The translations under genes were made by a program, and so were the position numbers. Below, piece by piece: positions 45,301 to 54,219 of a stretch of 64,000 bases of DNA. Every line of letters begins with the position of its first letter. Within the stretch, counting starts at the first letter, position 1. This DNA is from Linnemannia hyalina (lineage: Eukaryota > Mortierellomycota > Mortierellomycetes > Mortierellales > Mortierellaceae), in contig JAHRHY010000015.1 in the NCBI GenBank assembly GCA_019671135.1, forward strand, positions 1,674,001 through 1,738,000, in the 5' to 3' direction. The notes beneath the pieces are model-generated. The model did no database searches and was not told where the DNA came from. It worked only from the letters and a program-made list of their open reading frames with translations.

Positions 45301-47325
45301 GAATATGTTCCAAACTTCAGTACGGTCGCAGCACCTCTAGATGCACTTCGTAGTCGAACCGACTCTTTCGTAATGAATGATGAGCAGAAGCGCGCCTTTG
45401 ATGCACTACGAAATATCTTGCTCATAGCCCCTGTCTTGTCCTTCCCAGACTTCAGTCAACCTTTCTATGTAGCCACCGATGCTTCTAACGTCGGGATTGG
45501 CGCTGTACTCTATCAACTTCCAAAGGGTCCAAAGTACCCAGACACTATCAACTATATATCATTCATGTCGCGATCTTTGCAAGATCGTGAACGCAGATAT
45601 TCAGCAACGCATAGAGAATTGTTAGCGATTGTCTTTGCACTCAATCGTTTTCACTACTACCTCTGGGGAAGACACTTTGACTTATATACCGATCATCGTT
45701 CACTTGTATACATCCATACTCAACCTGAGCTCAACTCAATGCTCACCAACTGGCAAGAAACAATCTTAAACTATACTTTCACGGTGCACTATCGCCCAGG
45801 CATTCTTAACGTATTACCCGATGCCCTATCACGCCTATATCCAATTGAAATCACAAATAAAAATACAACTAAAGCTGATCAAAAGAAAATTATTTCCTAC
45901 ATGCATCTAATCCAAGATAAAGAAACTGAACGCAAAGAAGTAGATCCAGTTAAAAGAAACAATATATTGTTTACAACCCATGCAATGGGACATATTGGAG
46001 CAAACGCAATGGTCAATTCTATTCATGAACAAGGACTTACTTGGCCTCATCTGTCACAAGAATGTGTCGATTTTATCAAACGATGCCGAGAATGTCAACG
46101 ATTCAATATTGCACGAAAAGGATACCATCCTATGAAAGCCATCAATGCTCAACTTCCAGGAGAACACATAGCCATTGATCTGGCAGGTCCGCTTCCGTTG
46201 ACAAAGAACAAAAACGTCCGACTACTTGTAGTTGTTGATGTTTGTACGCGATTTGTTTTCTTGCGCGCCTTGCCAAACAAAAAAGGTCTAACTGTAGCCA
46301 CTGCGCTATGGGAATTATTCTGTTTGATCGGCTTTCCTAAAATACTTCAATCTGACAATGGTGGAGAATTCGTCAATACAATTACAAAACTTTTGACCAC
46401 AAAAATGTGCATCGACCATCGTCTTATTACCCCTTACCACCCTCGCGGCAATGGTGTGGCCGAAAACCATGTCAAAACAGCCGTACAAATGATCAGAAAA
46501 CAAGTTCTCGAGGAGGGGCATATGTGGGACGAACACCTTCCTTTCATTCAATTATCGATGAACACACGCATTGTATCACTACACAACTCATCTCCATTTT
46601 CACTCTTCTTTGCACGTCAAAACAACGGTTTCAGCCACTTCTGTGATGAGAAAAACAATCCATTAACACAAGATAAACTTCTTGAACGACTTGAGTACAT
46701 GACCAAAACAGTCTTTCCAGCAATCAAAGAAAATACAGAGAACACTCAAAAGAGAATGATAGAGAGGTTCAATCGTACAGTATTACTCAACGAGTTCCCC
46801 GATGGAGCCAAAGTGATGACACTTGATCCAATTCTCGGCGAAAAATTATCACCAAGATATGAAGGACCATACACAGTAGTCAACCGCAACGCGGGTGGCG
46901 CATATATCCTTAAAGATGGAACTGGCGCTATTTTAGAAAGATCATACGCACCATCTCAACTCAAACTGGTCCTTGACAACGCCGATGAATCAGACACCTA
47001 TGAGGTGGAAAAAGTGGTAGCACATAGGCAACATACACATGACAGTACGAAGAAAGAATATTTCGTCAAATGGAAAAACTATTCCAACAAGCTCAACACC
47101 TGGGAACCAGAAGAGAACTTTGTTGAACGATCTTCTCTTACTTCCTACTGGAAAGATAAAGAAAACATTAATGAACAACCAAATCCTCTGATAACAGCCG
47201 ATTCCCCTGCAGATTCTGATGATGAACAAGAAGAACAACAAGACGAAGAACAACATGAAGAAGAAGAATCATTATTGCCGCCAAGGCGTAAACGCAGGCG
47301 GACCCGCAATCGAAGTAAGACATAA
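42310..47325 (+). CDS. Element A gag-pol polyprotein (chromodomain Ty3/gypsy)
   Basis: 1,671 residues in one frame; start at the ATG at 42310, because the upstream ATGs at 42219 and 42270 are in another frame (a 42-codon upstream ORF overlapping the start). Order: gag; two zinc knuckles (CQGCSWNNSHETKDC and CTFCSNRGHTYADC, about residues 259-297); Asn/Thr-rich linker; aspartic protease (ALVDTGATDSCI); reverse transcriptase (active site FIDDIVIF); RNase H (VATDASNVGIGAVL, RELLAIVFAL, YTDHRSL); integrase with the HHCC finger (HAMGHIGANAMV...CRECQ) and the acids in AIDLAGPLP, LQSDNGGEFVN and AENHVKTA; C-terminal chromodomain (EYFVKWKNYSNKLNTWEP); and a basic/acidic tail. All catalytic residues are intact. 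Gag and pol share one frame with no frameshift site. Confidence 0.95.
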   Translation: MPRFSLNPATAYETNETRVFLERFATHLKTRLGMDTFENECHRYLIVLTNDDHYQQELQRRFAAIEGNIGWDMAEKVFLSICLTKEERLENMRNMADMGRNMGETYNRYSARILRHARVNGIQDDNDIILHQLGRSIPGMEYDFLLFKHQIKNPDATAFKSINTLCALMSTLTGPEDAIDQPRAVGRSQDQLQQQQQSFGPRHNTFPNGVRGSRGASRGALRGTFRGRGQGRMSPMGRSNSQPPFGQAPGQPPRAGMKFCQGCSWNNSHETKDCRFCTFCSNRGHTYADCRTRMRQEQQQNGTQGKQSTITINAMKLNNYAELTFNQSNNNTDIPFSLQNNPQATSNPNDHADKTDIMSHLVESLDTKNINNSISNINNIDNIELNTQHTQCAITIKNNATGVNRIPVIQRVRTNPTPATTVSVPSPCLDMRLDVEKGGEIKECQSIQNAKKEEFALSSHTTNNKATEEEPELISLSRAHKFTIKQALHLRNQQQLSKQASTNNPSITVASSSILPGSTQLHNNIRAIRLEDALLQELLGKMDSLSFYNSTNNKTITLRALQAPNISDREKRVLTTITFEGEKYEALVDTGATDSCIRRDIAEKHKVNINPVDGVITLVDQSITIPRTGRTDNIELQVGIHYVSAPLEVIDQQYPFTIGIDLFHRFGLGITGLPDPGADATTLPDPDPDHKPSLIPGKIPSQEKTKQYIKEKETFLKAIEGVLKENKQVPVTSHCPVPEMKVFLPVPEGTVLFRRPRPFAEKQIPIFDEAIRKWKNDDVIKLAPVGNVHNNSLTLAAKKDAEGNKTLWRVCLDPRPLNKHLPDDNYPLPLIPDILNRLSGNAVYTTIDLTQAYHRLPIHEEDQPLTAFMHKGTQYMFKKAPFGLKPLSSLFQRGMNRILGDLPFVCNFIDDIVIFSRSIKEHAEHVKIVIKRLNEAKLIINRDKCNFFSTQISLLGFLVGLHGKSVDTKKFVNMHKVEYATCAKQIQSYLGTCNFFREYVPNFSTVAAPLDALRSRTDSFVMNDEQKRAFDALRNILLIAPVLSFPDFSQPFYVATDASNVGIGAVLYQLPKGPKYPDTINYISFMSRSLQDRERRYSATHRELLAIVFALNRFHYYLWGRHFDLYTDHRSLVYIHTQPELNSMLTNWQETILNYTFTVHYRPGILNVLPDALSRLYPIEITNKNTTKADQKKIISYMHLIQDKETERKEVDPVKRNNILFTTHAMGHIGANAMVNSIHEQGLTWPHLSQECVDFIKRCRECQRFNIARKGYHPMKAINAQLPGEHIAIDLAGPLPLTKNKNVRLLVVVDVCTRFVFLRALPNKKGLTVATALWELFCLIGFPKILQSDNGGEFVNTITKLLTTKMCIDHRLITPYHPRGNGVAENHVKTAVQMIRKQVLEEGHMWDEHLPFIQLSMNTRIVSLHNSSPFSLFFARQNNGFSHFCDEKNNPLTQDKLLERLEYMTKTVFPAIKENTENTQKRMIERFNRTVLLNEFPDGAKVMTLDPILGEKLSPRYEGPYTVVNRNAGGAYILKDGTGAILERSYAPSQLKLVLDNADESDTYEVEKVVAHRQHTHDSTKKEYFVKWKNYSNKLNTWEPEENFVERSSLTSYWKDKENINEQPNPLITADSPADSDDEQEEQQDEEQHEEEESLLPPRRKRRRTRNRSKT

Positions 47326-47380
47326 ATTATGTCCATCCACTACATGCCTTTGAAATCCAAGAACTCATAATTCGTTCTTC

Positions 47381-47396
47381 AAAGGGAGAGGAAAGC
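47381..47396 (+). other. Element A polypurine tract
   Basis: AAAGGGAGAGGAAAGC directly abuts the 3' LTR, the usual plus-strand primer position. Confidence 0.8.
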
Positions 47397-47544
47397 TGTC
47401 GCATTTTCGTGACTGTACATTATCAAGAAGCGTACTCAGTGAGATAATTAAGGGCAGTGTCCCTTAGTATTTAAACCCTAGACTTAGTAATAAACGAACC
47501 CCCATCTTCTTTCTCACTTACTCCAAGGTACGCTATATTTTTCA
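47397..47544 (+). repeat. Element A 3' LTR
   Basis: 148 bp, identical to the 5' LTR, followed by the GCATC target duplication. Confidence 0.95.
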
Positions 47545-47913
47545 GCATCTTCCACCTCTATGTCCTTCTCGATGAGGTTTATGGTGACAATCAGACAAGA
47601 ATATCTGTATAATAGCAATTTGCAACATATTAGGTTTATCATTGCTCTCTAGTTAGTCATTCCTTGTCACTCTCTATCATCTCTGACTCTGTATAACACT
47701 ACACCTAGAAACCTAGTTGGCGACTTTGTATATATATTTAGTTGTATCATAGTAATAACATCAATCATCACAGCTTCAACTCTCGTCCCCGTTCTATACT
47801 TCTCTGTCCCAGTCTTCGCCTGTTGCACAATTATGTTCACTAACCATTGTAATATTCCGGGCGTAATAATCCTACCAATCACCGCCAACTTTTCCAAACA
47901 GAAATGTACCATA
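47545..47913 (-). pseudogene. Fragment of an older minus-strand open frame
   Basis: An 81-codon minus frame (47667-47912) begins right at the border of the element B LTR. A further frame (LIEKDIEVE, then continuing beyond element A) runs out of 47545. Composition is protein-like (Ile/Val/Thr/Arg) but no family is recognised. It is sandwiched between A and B and probably cut by both. Confidence 0.3.
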
Positions 47914-48082
47914 TGAAAATTTTTACGCTAGTCACGCACAATCGAATTGATAAGACAAGAGAGGGATCTTTGTTAACAGCCCAGACACCTCCATTTATGT
48001 CGGTGTCTGGTCATATGACTAAATTACTGTCTCTAGCCTAATTACATTAGCTGACACCCCCGAGACAGGCAAATATGCGACA
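47914..48082 (-). repeat. Element B 3' LTR
   Basis: 169 bp, identical to 60178-60346. A purine tract (minus-strand GGGAGGGGAT, 48083-48092) precedes it in the element's sense. Confidence 0.93.
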
Positions 48083-48393
48083 ATCCCCTCCCATGGGAAA
48101 GGCTGAAAGCCGTCTGCTTAAAAACGCATATATGCTCTGCTCGTTTGTGTCTAAGAATCACTTGGACTCTGTGCATTATTTTACTGTTCTGCCAGGAAAA
48201 AATCTGAATAAAAACCTTGCAGACAGGTTGAGGATCAACAATCCTCACATGACATTAATTGTTCACTCAAGGCAAAAAATCGTTTAAAAATCCTTGCGAG
48301 GGGAAAACCCAAGAGGGAAAACCTCGAACGTGATTGTAGGGGAAGCGGAAAAACCCCTACTGCATTATTCATCGGATGCACTGATGATGCATG

Positions 48394-49302
48394 CTAATGA
48401 CGATCAGGCATACGCCCGCGAATCGTCCTAAGCTCAATACTCATCTTCTCGCCATTAGCATTATTTCTTCGCAGTCGTTTAGACCTGCGTCGATCGACCA
48501 ATTGATCTTCTTCTTCGTCGGGGTTTGCACGCTTGCATGTACCCTTATTAAGAGCATCACCATTGGATATGTTCTTTGATGTTTTAGTAGCACCTTTACG
48601 TTGCGATGGATTGAGCTCCTGCTCTTGACCCTTAGTCCCGAGAGTCGCGGCCGTTTGACGAGGCTGCGTTAGAGATTGCGATCCTGGTAGGTTTTTAGTC
48701 TTCCAGTAGTCTGTGATACACTTTCTCTCAATAAAATTCTCTTGAGGCTCCCAGGTTTCCTCTTTGTACCCTTTCCATTTTACGCGGTATTCCATCCCCC
48801 CCCTAGGTCCATGCCTGTGGTTGAGAACTTTTTCTACTACGTATGTGTCAGTTGCTTCAAAATCGTCGAGCACAAGCTTTAGCTGCGACGGCGCAAATTT
48901 ACGACCTAACTCTTCTCCTGTGGCATCCTTCAACACATAGGATCCACCAGTTGTTCGTCTGACTACAATATAAGGGCCTTCATACCTAGGCGAAAGCTTG
49001 TCGCCCAAGATCGGGTCCAAAGACATAACCTTTGCTCCATCAGGGAATTCACTGTGCAGTACTGTTCTATTGAAACGCTCAATCATTCGACGTTGAGTTT
49101 CGCGGGTCTTAGTGTCAATCGCTGGAATGACGGTCTTGGTCATGTACTCAAGCCGCTTTAAGAGCTCCTCCTGGGATGATAACTTCTCTGTCGTGTCCGA
49201 AAAATTGCTAATACCATTATAACGCCGCGCAAAAAACAAAGAGAATGGGGACGAATTGTGTAGAGCCACAATTCTGGTGTTCATAGCTAGCTGTGCCATA
49301 GG
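48394..49302 (-). CDS. Element B pol, 3' part (integrase end and chromodomain)
   Basis: Continues the B gag-pol frame after the element X insertion. It resumes at CCT-ATG-GCA (49302) with MAQLAMNTRIVALHNSSPF, the counterpart of IQLSMNTRIVSLHNSSPF in element A, then gives the GPY/F-like segment (SPRYEGPYIVV), a chromodomain (MEYRVKWKGYKEETWEP) and a Lys/Arg-rich tail. Apart from X, the frame is open to its stop. An apparent start upstream (in the X repeat) is chimeric and not meaningful. Confidence 0.88.
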   Translation of the reverse strand, partial: PMAQLAMNTRIVALHNSSPFSLFFARRYNGISNFSDTTEKLSSQEELLKRLEYMTKTVIPAIDTKTRETQRRMIERFNRTVLHSEFPDGAKVMSLDPILGDKLSPRYEGPYIVVRRTTGGSYVLKDATGEELGRKFAPSQLKLVLDDFEATDTYVVEKVLNHRHGPRGGMEYRVKWKGYKEETWEPQENFIERKCITDYWKTKNLPGSQSLTQPRQTAATLGTKGQEQELNPSQRKGATKTSKNISNGDALNKGTCKRANPDEEEDQLVDRRRSKRLRRNNANGEKMSIELRTIRGRMPDRH

Positions 49303-49796
49303 CGGCCCCTTCATGTGCAGAGGATATAAAAAGGCATATAAAAAATATCCAAAGTCCAAGGAACGGAGTGTTGACTTCCATAACTGGCATATCTCTTCAT
49401 AGTGGGCAACAGAACACAGAATAAAATAGCAATAGACAGCACAAGAATTTTTAAAATGTAATCTCTCCCCTGTATTTCACGACAAAGATACAGTTGAGAA
49501 TACAAGTGCTTTAGATGATCACATACAAGAACTACTCTGTCGAATCTTGCAGTGAGGGTTACAGTTTAATAGTAGATGAACACATTCAAGATATTGGTGA
49601 GCGAAAAATAAGAAGACTTTGTTGTTTGGAGAATGTAGTTGTGTTTAGTAGGATAATCGCGCAAGGAATGTTACAGTGGTTGTTTTAAATGGTTGATATC
49701 ATACATACACTCTCCTCTAATGGACGCGGTGGATATCGTCAAGATCTGCAGAGATGTAACAAACACCATATGATAATTTGGACTTGAAAGGCCTCC
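49303..49796. repeat. Element X left terminal direct repeat
   Basis: 494 bp, same orientation and apparently identical to 54220-54713. It is followed on its inner side by another TAGG (49797-49800), so this copy alone is flanked by TAGG on both sides. Confidence 0.93.
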
Positions 49797-49919
49797 TAGG
49801 TGGAAGTGTCGAAGACATGTTACATTTTTAAAAAGTTCATGCTATATATACAACCACAAATGCCAACTGTTGACAATTGGATAGTTTTTAAAATATCTAC
49901 TCTTCATCTGTCTCAACAA

Positions 49920-52130
49920 CTACCAAAACTTTACATCTGGAGAGTACAATTTAGGCAATTCCTCGATCGTGAACCCCATGGCAATTAACTTCTGCTTTTG
50001 TTTGTTGTTGGTAAATTTGTCTCGACTATAGTTACTGTCACCGTTTGCAGGTATCTTATACAGCAGTCCAACAATAATGTCCTCTTCGTACCTCTTGAGC
50101 AGATGACATCCGTCGAAAAGGTAGTTGGTTGCATATTCATGCTTCTTGTCAAACGAACATGTTGTCCATTTAATTTCGTCTTTATCTATGACGATTATAC
50201 CCGAGGAGCTTTTATCTTTAGGGTACCTTTTCCACATAACATCCTCAGCATCTTTATCATCCTCAGCATCTTTATCATCTTCAGCATCGTTATCACCCTC
50301 AGCATCTTTGTCATCTTCAGCATCTTTATCACCCACCGCATCTTTGTCATCCTCAGCATCTTTATCGCCCTCAGCATCTTTATCATCCTCACATGTGCTC
50401 TCATCTTTCTGTGGCAAGCTTTGCTTATGCTCATGCGGTTTAAATCCCATAGCAAACAACTTCTCTTTTTCCTTCTGGCTAAGAGAATGACACTCTACAT
50501 TCTCTGCAGCAATATGGTCATCAGTCATCAAGCCGATTACAGTGTCTTTTTTGCGCATCTTGAGAATGTGCATTCCATTTACAAGTACATTCTCGGAATA
50601 TTCCAAGTACTTGTTAAGTTTTTTCCATATCACCTTGGATTTATCTGTTGGTCCTTCTACTGGTACTTCTTCTTCTACTTCGATCTCCTCGTTGAAAAGC
50701 GTCTTTCTCTCTTCATCAGACAATGGTTGAAGTTTCATCTTGCTAAGCATGGAGCGTTCCAAGATATCCAACTCTGGAACATCACCGACACCGCGCAGAG
50801 CATCAAGCGTAAACAGGCCAACGTATGTATTCTTTCCAGATAGCCTGACAATGTACTTGCCATTCATCGTAAACTTAGTTGCATACTCAAGCATGTCGTT
50901 ATTAGGATGAATCATCCATCCTCTGTCCTTCGCACGTGCTATGTCTTTCTCTGATCTAATGTTATGCACCGTTGTGGCCAGTGCAAATGTATGTTCATCT
51001 TTTCCATCCTTAGAAACGTCTACATTAGAAGATGGCTCTGCATTTTTGGACATCTCTGAATGCCTTTTCTTTCGAGAAGTCTTCTTCTCATCATCCTTAG
51101 ATGACTTTTTATGAGATAGTTTTTCATCAGGGTTATCCTTAGAGGTATCATCTCCAGATTCTACATCAGGTCTGTTATTGGACTTGCCATCATCAGAGTC
51201 TTTATCATCAGGGGAATCATCGTCAGAGCCAGCATCATCAGACGTATCACCATCATCTGTATCATCGTCAGAATTCTCATCAGCAGAAGACTCTTCTATT
51301 TTTTCTACATCAGCAGGAGTTGCCTCTTGGAGTCCCATCTTTTGTAATATACGTACCTCTTTGTCAGATAATTTCGGTACAGGAAGATTTTTCCCCATGA
51401 GCTCAGGTGGACACAATACAATGTAGAGGTCCTTTTCCTTCAGCTTAATAATGTACTTGCCATTTACAGTATAGTTTTTTGCATACAGGAAAGCTGGATT
51501 AGTTGCATAACGCATCCATATGCCTGTATTAGCGAGTGGTACATTTTTCTTGGACGTTATGTCAACTACCTTTGGACTCAACGGAAAGGAGACGGCAATT
51601 ATATCTTCTTCATCATCATCGGACGGCTCCTCATCCGATGACTCCTGCTTGTTTCTCTTTCGCTTCTTTGGTTCTTCATCCTCGGAAGTCATATCATCAT
51701 CTGAAGGGACAAACTCAGGAGTATGTGTCTTCTTGGTTATCTTGGAAGACTTGGTACGCTTGTTGGCAGGTGCCTTATTGTTACTGCTTTTCATATGACC
51801 TTTATGCTGCTCTCGATGACGTCCACAGTATGTTTCACCAAGTTTGGCTACACTACCACAATTAGCGCCCTTAATGGTTGTGCCTTGACACTTGCGCGCA
51901 GGATCGTGGACATAACAATGCATGCCTTCATCATCAACTTCCTTCATGCATTTGCGCTTGGACTTGGTGCACTTTGCACCACAAAAGTAGTATCTCTCTA
52001 CTCCCTCATCCTCATCAAGCGCCTTAAAGATCTTATTTGCATCTTTCTTGGTAAACTCCACTCCCTTCTTAGAAGAAAATGTCTCGAAGGCCTTGGTGAT
52101 GAGCTCGATTGTAAGCTGAACGTACTGCAT
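49920..52130 (-). CDS. Element X ORF1: acidic Cys-rich repeat protein, 736 residues
   Basis: Intact single-exon frame, no known function. Residues 45-110 hold two Cys/His clusters (C50, C54, C61, C72, H75 and C81, C91, C102, H105) that could bind zinc. Lys/Ser/Asp-rich linkers follow. Four divergent ~70-residue repeats start with Trp and share [Tyr-Ala/Ser]-x(2-4)-[Asn/Asp]-Gly...[Val]-Gly-Leu and a Leu-Ser-x-x-Glu...Met-Gly-Phe end: IWMRYATNPAFLYAKNYTVN, WMIHPNNDMLEYATKFTMNG, IWKKLNKYLEYSENVLVNGM and KWTTCSFDKKHEYATNYLFD. Between repeats 3 and 4 lies a KDAEDDKDAEGD tandem tract. PIF/Harbinger elements often carry a second, DNA-binding ORF; this could be its functional counterpart (inference). 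A broken relative lies at 39043-41403, fused to C2H2 fingers. Confidence 0.75.
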   Translation of the reverse strand: MQYVQLTIELITKAFETFSSKKGVEFTKKDANKIFKALDEDEGVERYYFCGAKCTKSKRKCMKEVDDEGMHCYVHDPARKCQGTTIKGANCGSVAKLGETYCGRHREQHKGHMKSSNNKAPANKRTKSSKITKKTHTPEFVPSDDDMTSEDEEPKKRKRNKQESSDEEPSDDDEEDIIAVSFPLSPKVVDITSKKNVPLANTGIWMRYATNPAFLYAKNYTVNGKYIIKLKEKDLYIVLCPPELMGKNLPVPKLSDKEVRILQKMGLQEATPADVEKIEESSADENSDDDTDDGDTSDDAGSDDDSPDDKDSDDGKSNNRPDVESGDDTSKDNPDEKLSHKKSSKDDEKKTSRKKRHSEMSKNAEPSSNVDVSKDGKDEHTFALATTVHNIRSEKDIARAKDRGWMIHPNNDMLEYATKFTMNGKYIVRLSGKNTYVGLFTLDALRGVGDVPELDILERSMLSKMKLQPLSDEERKTLFNEEIEVEEEVPVEGPTDKSKVIWKKLNKYLEYSENVLVNGMHILKMRKKDTVIGLMTDDHIAAENVECHSLSQKEKEKLFAMGFKPHEHKQSLPQKDESTCEDDKDAEGDKDAEDDKDAVGDKDAEDDKDAEGDNDAEDDKDAEDDKDAEDVMWKRYPKDKSSSGIIVIDKDEIKWTTCSFDKKHEYATNYLFDGCHLLKRYEEDIIVGLLYKIPANGDSNYSRDKFTNNKQKQKLIAMGFTIEELPKLYSPDVKFW
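50237..50397. repeat. Minisatellite encoding KDAED repeats in ORF1
   Basis: About ten imperfect ~15- to 18-bp units (CAGCATCTTTATCATCCT core on + strand) encoding the Asp/Ala/Glu/Lys tract of ORF1. Confidence 0.8.
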
Positions 52131-52767
52131 GTTTTTGGATATGAACGATATAGATTGTACTTGTGGTATGGTGGGTGTGAATGACTTTTCAGTTTATGTG
52201 TGGTAGATTGCAGCTGCTTAGTACACTGATATAAAGAATTGCAATAAAAGATGGTTGTATAGGTATGGATGGTTGTATAGATATGGATAATGGTTGGTTG
52301 GTTACTAGATAAGATAAAGATTAAGCAAGAGGGAAGTGGAGTCCTTTATTTATACTAATTCATGGGACACTGCCACACTGGATATTAATAGCGCTTGCTT
52401 ATTAACACTGCTTGGCGCTTAGTAACAAAAGAGTTTTAAAAAGGCATCTAAGTGGTTAATAACGTAGTGTTCCTCGTATGACGTAGATCTTGCTTATTAA
52501 GACTGCTTGGCGTTAAAGACGGGGTTTAAAAATGGTTAAGAATGTAGTATTCTTTTATGACGTAGGTTTGTACATGTGTTTATCCTCTTTGTTAAATAAA
52601 AAGGAATGTTGTAGAATAGCATAGAATAGCATCCGATCTACTACAATAATACCATGACTTTTAATAATAGATACCGGTGCATATTAGCGTCTAGGCAGTT
52701 AATACCGTATCTCAACGCTGACTAAATAGGCTATGTATGTCTATTATTTTAAAAACCTGCAATAAGT
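52131..52767. other. Element X internal spacer
   Basis: 637 bp, AT-rich, between the ORF1 start and the transposase stop. It contains TATGGATGGTTGTATAG-type short repeats (52255-52300) and a diverged ~95-bp duplication (about 52391-52486 and 52489-52567, both with CTTGCTTATTAA, CTGCTTGGCG and ATGACGTAG). It probably holds the ORF1 promoter. Confidence 0.5.
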
Positions 52768-54057
52768 CTACAAATTACCATTAACATCCATTTGTCGCTT
52801 CGTACCTCTAAGCTCAATGGAAAGACCGGGTTGCATTATTACTGCTTGATCCATTGGTGTGTCCTCATCAACATTAACATCAACATCACCATGAAGATTA
52901 ATACCAAGAAATTTGTTCTGGAGTTGTGCCATTGTATTTCCATCCTCCACTAGCGCACCAACATCAACATATCCCATTGGTTGCTCAACGTCGTTCTCTG
53001 TTGTCGGATACTCGAATCCTTCGCGAAGCCAAGCTGTATGAATTGGTTCTGCAGAAATCTTCAACAAAGCAACCATCTTTTTCATGTTTAAGAGTAACAA
53101 AGATAACTTCAACTGCAAATTATATGTTTGTTTCTTATCCACCAACACAGGAGTACGGTTGTTGTGTTTCTCAAATGTGGAACCAAGGTCTGCAAACAGA
53201 GATTCCATCTGCGAGCGGAAACTACCAAAGGTGGTATTGTATAACGCTTCTTCCTGTGTAAGTTCCTTGTTCTTCTGTTTACGGTATGGATGAGCGAAAT
53301 TTTGGACTCTAAGAATATCAGACTCATCTATAAGCCTCCTTAAGAACTGTGGATACCCTCCATCGAGAGCAATGCAATCCATCTCATGCACTCTCTTGTC
53401 CAACTTCATCGTTAGCAGCATTGTTCCATCAGCATTGTTCTTGCAAGATGCAGATTTGGAGACAAATAAAGCCATGCCATTACAATCCATTGCTACCTGT
53501 GTGCGTAATCCAGACTTTTTCAGCTTGTAAGAGTACATATCAGCACTACTCTCACCTTTGTATGTTGCTCTTGTATCATGACCATCAAGATGCAATGTAA
53601 CATGCTTAAATAATGGAGGATTCTTTTCCTTTGCAGACAAAAGGCGTATTTTAATTGTGGAGAACATTGTTGCAATACAGTTGGTGATGTACTTGTTGTG
53701 CAAAGTATATTCTTTCTTATAAAACACAGAGTGCATTGCATGAAAACTACTTTTTGGCATGTGTGGTTCCATTGCTTCCATAGACAGTCCTTTGACAAGA
53801 TGGTAGAGCATTAAAAGACCTTTCTCCACTTCTTTGTATGGACCAGGATACTTAACCTTTGGCCAGATGTCAACAAGAAAGAAGTACACTGGAATAGGAC
53901 CAAGGCGTCGATTTAGGGTTTCTTTTATTTCTGGCATATACCCAATTTCCTTGCTTACAGTACGATGATTATTACGTGGTGTAATTGTTGGCCATCCAGC
54001 GTTGAGGAAAGTCCAATGGTCATCAAGCAGTTGTTTGAAGTGTTTTGTTAGATCCAT
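52768..54057 (-). CDS. Element X DDE transposase (HARBI1/DDE_Tnp_4-like)
   Basis: 429 residues from the ATG at 54057 (an in-frame ATG at 54147 would add a hydrophobic 30-residue lead, less likely). The pattern fits the HARBI1-like nuclease: first acid in TLHLDGHDTRATYKG (Asp158; a second Asp161 is adjacent), second in CIALDGGYPQFLRRL (Asp232, the 'GD.GYP' strand of the family), third in FGSFRSQMESLFADL (Glu285, where HARBI1 has 'E..FG..K.RF'). An N-terminal helical region precedes it, and a Val/Asp-rich acidic tail ends the protein. The frame is intact. It would catalyse excision and integration; the sequences it recognises would be the ends of X. Confidence 0.78.
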   Translation of the reverse strand: MDLTKHFKQLLDDHWTFLNAGWPTITPRNNHRTVSKEIGYMPEIKETLNRRLGPIPVYFFLVDIWPKVKYPGPYKEVEKGLLMLYHLVKGLSMEAMEPHMPKSSFHAMHSVFYKKEYTLHNKYITNCIATMFSTIKIRLLSAKEKNPPLFKHVTLHLDGHDTRATYKGESSADMYSYKLKKSGLRTQVAMDCNGMALFVSKSASCKNNADGTMLLTMKLDKRVHEMDCIALDGGYPQFLRRLIDESDILRVQNFAHPYRKQKNKELTQEEALYNTTFGSFRSQMESLFADLGSTFEKHNNRTPVLVDKKQTYNLQLKLSLLLLNMKKMVALLKISAEPIHTAWLREGFEYPTTENDVEQPMGYVDVGALVEDGNTMAQLQNKFLGINLHGDVDVNVDEDTPMDQAVIMQPGLSIELRGTKRQMDVNGNL

Positions 54058-54219
54058 AATAATATTTATGTATTGGATTGTCATGACGTTAACCAACAAT
54101 AACAATTTTTTAAAAAGGCTTATACTTAACTGTATACACAACAGCATGTAGGATGGTATCTATCATACAGCAAGCACATAGTTGAGAATACAAATATATT
54201 TTTATATTTTATTCGGTAG

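Larger units (their letters stand above)
41757..47544 (+). mobile_element. Element A: complete Ty3/gypsy chromovirus
   Basis: A 5,788-bp LTR retrotransposon with identical 148-bp LTRs (TGTCGC...TTTTCA), one long gag-pol frame, a purine tract just before the 3' LTR and the 5-bp duplication GCATC on both sides (41752-41756 and 47545-47549). Identical LTRs, a perfect duplication and an unbroken 1,671-codon frame point to a recent insertion. Confidence 0.95.

Noticed and set aside
49998..50843. 281-codon plus-strand frame, hydrophobic
   Set aside because: Antisense of ORF1; its Ile/Phe/Ser pattern mirrors the KDAED and acidic codons of the real frame.
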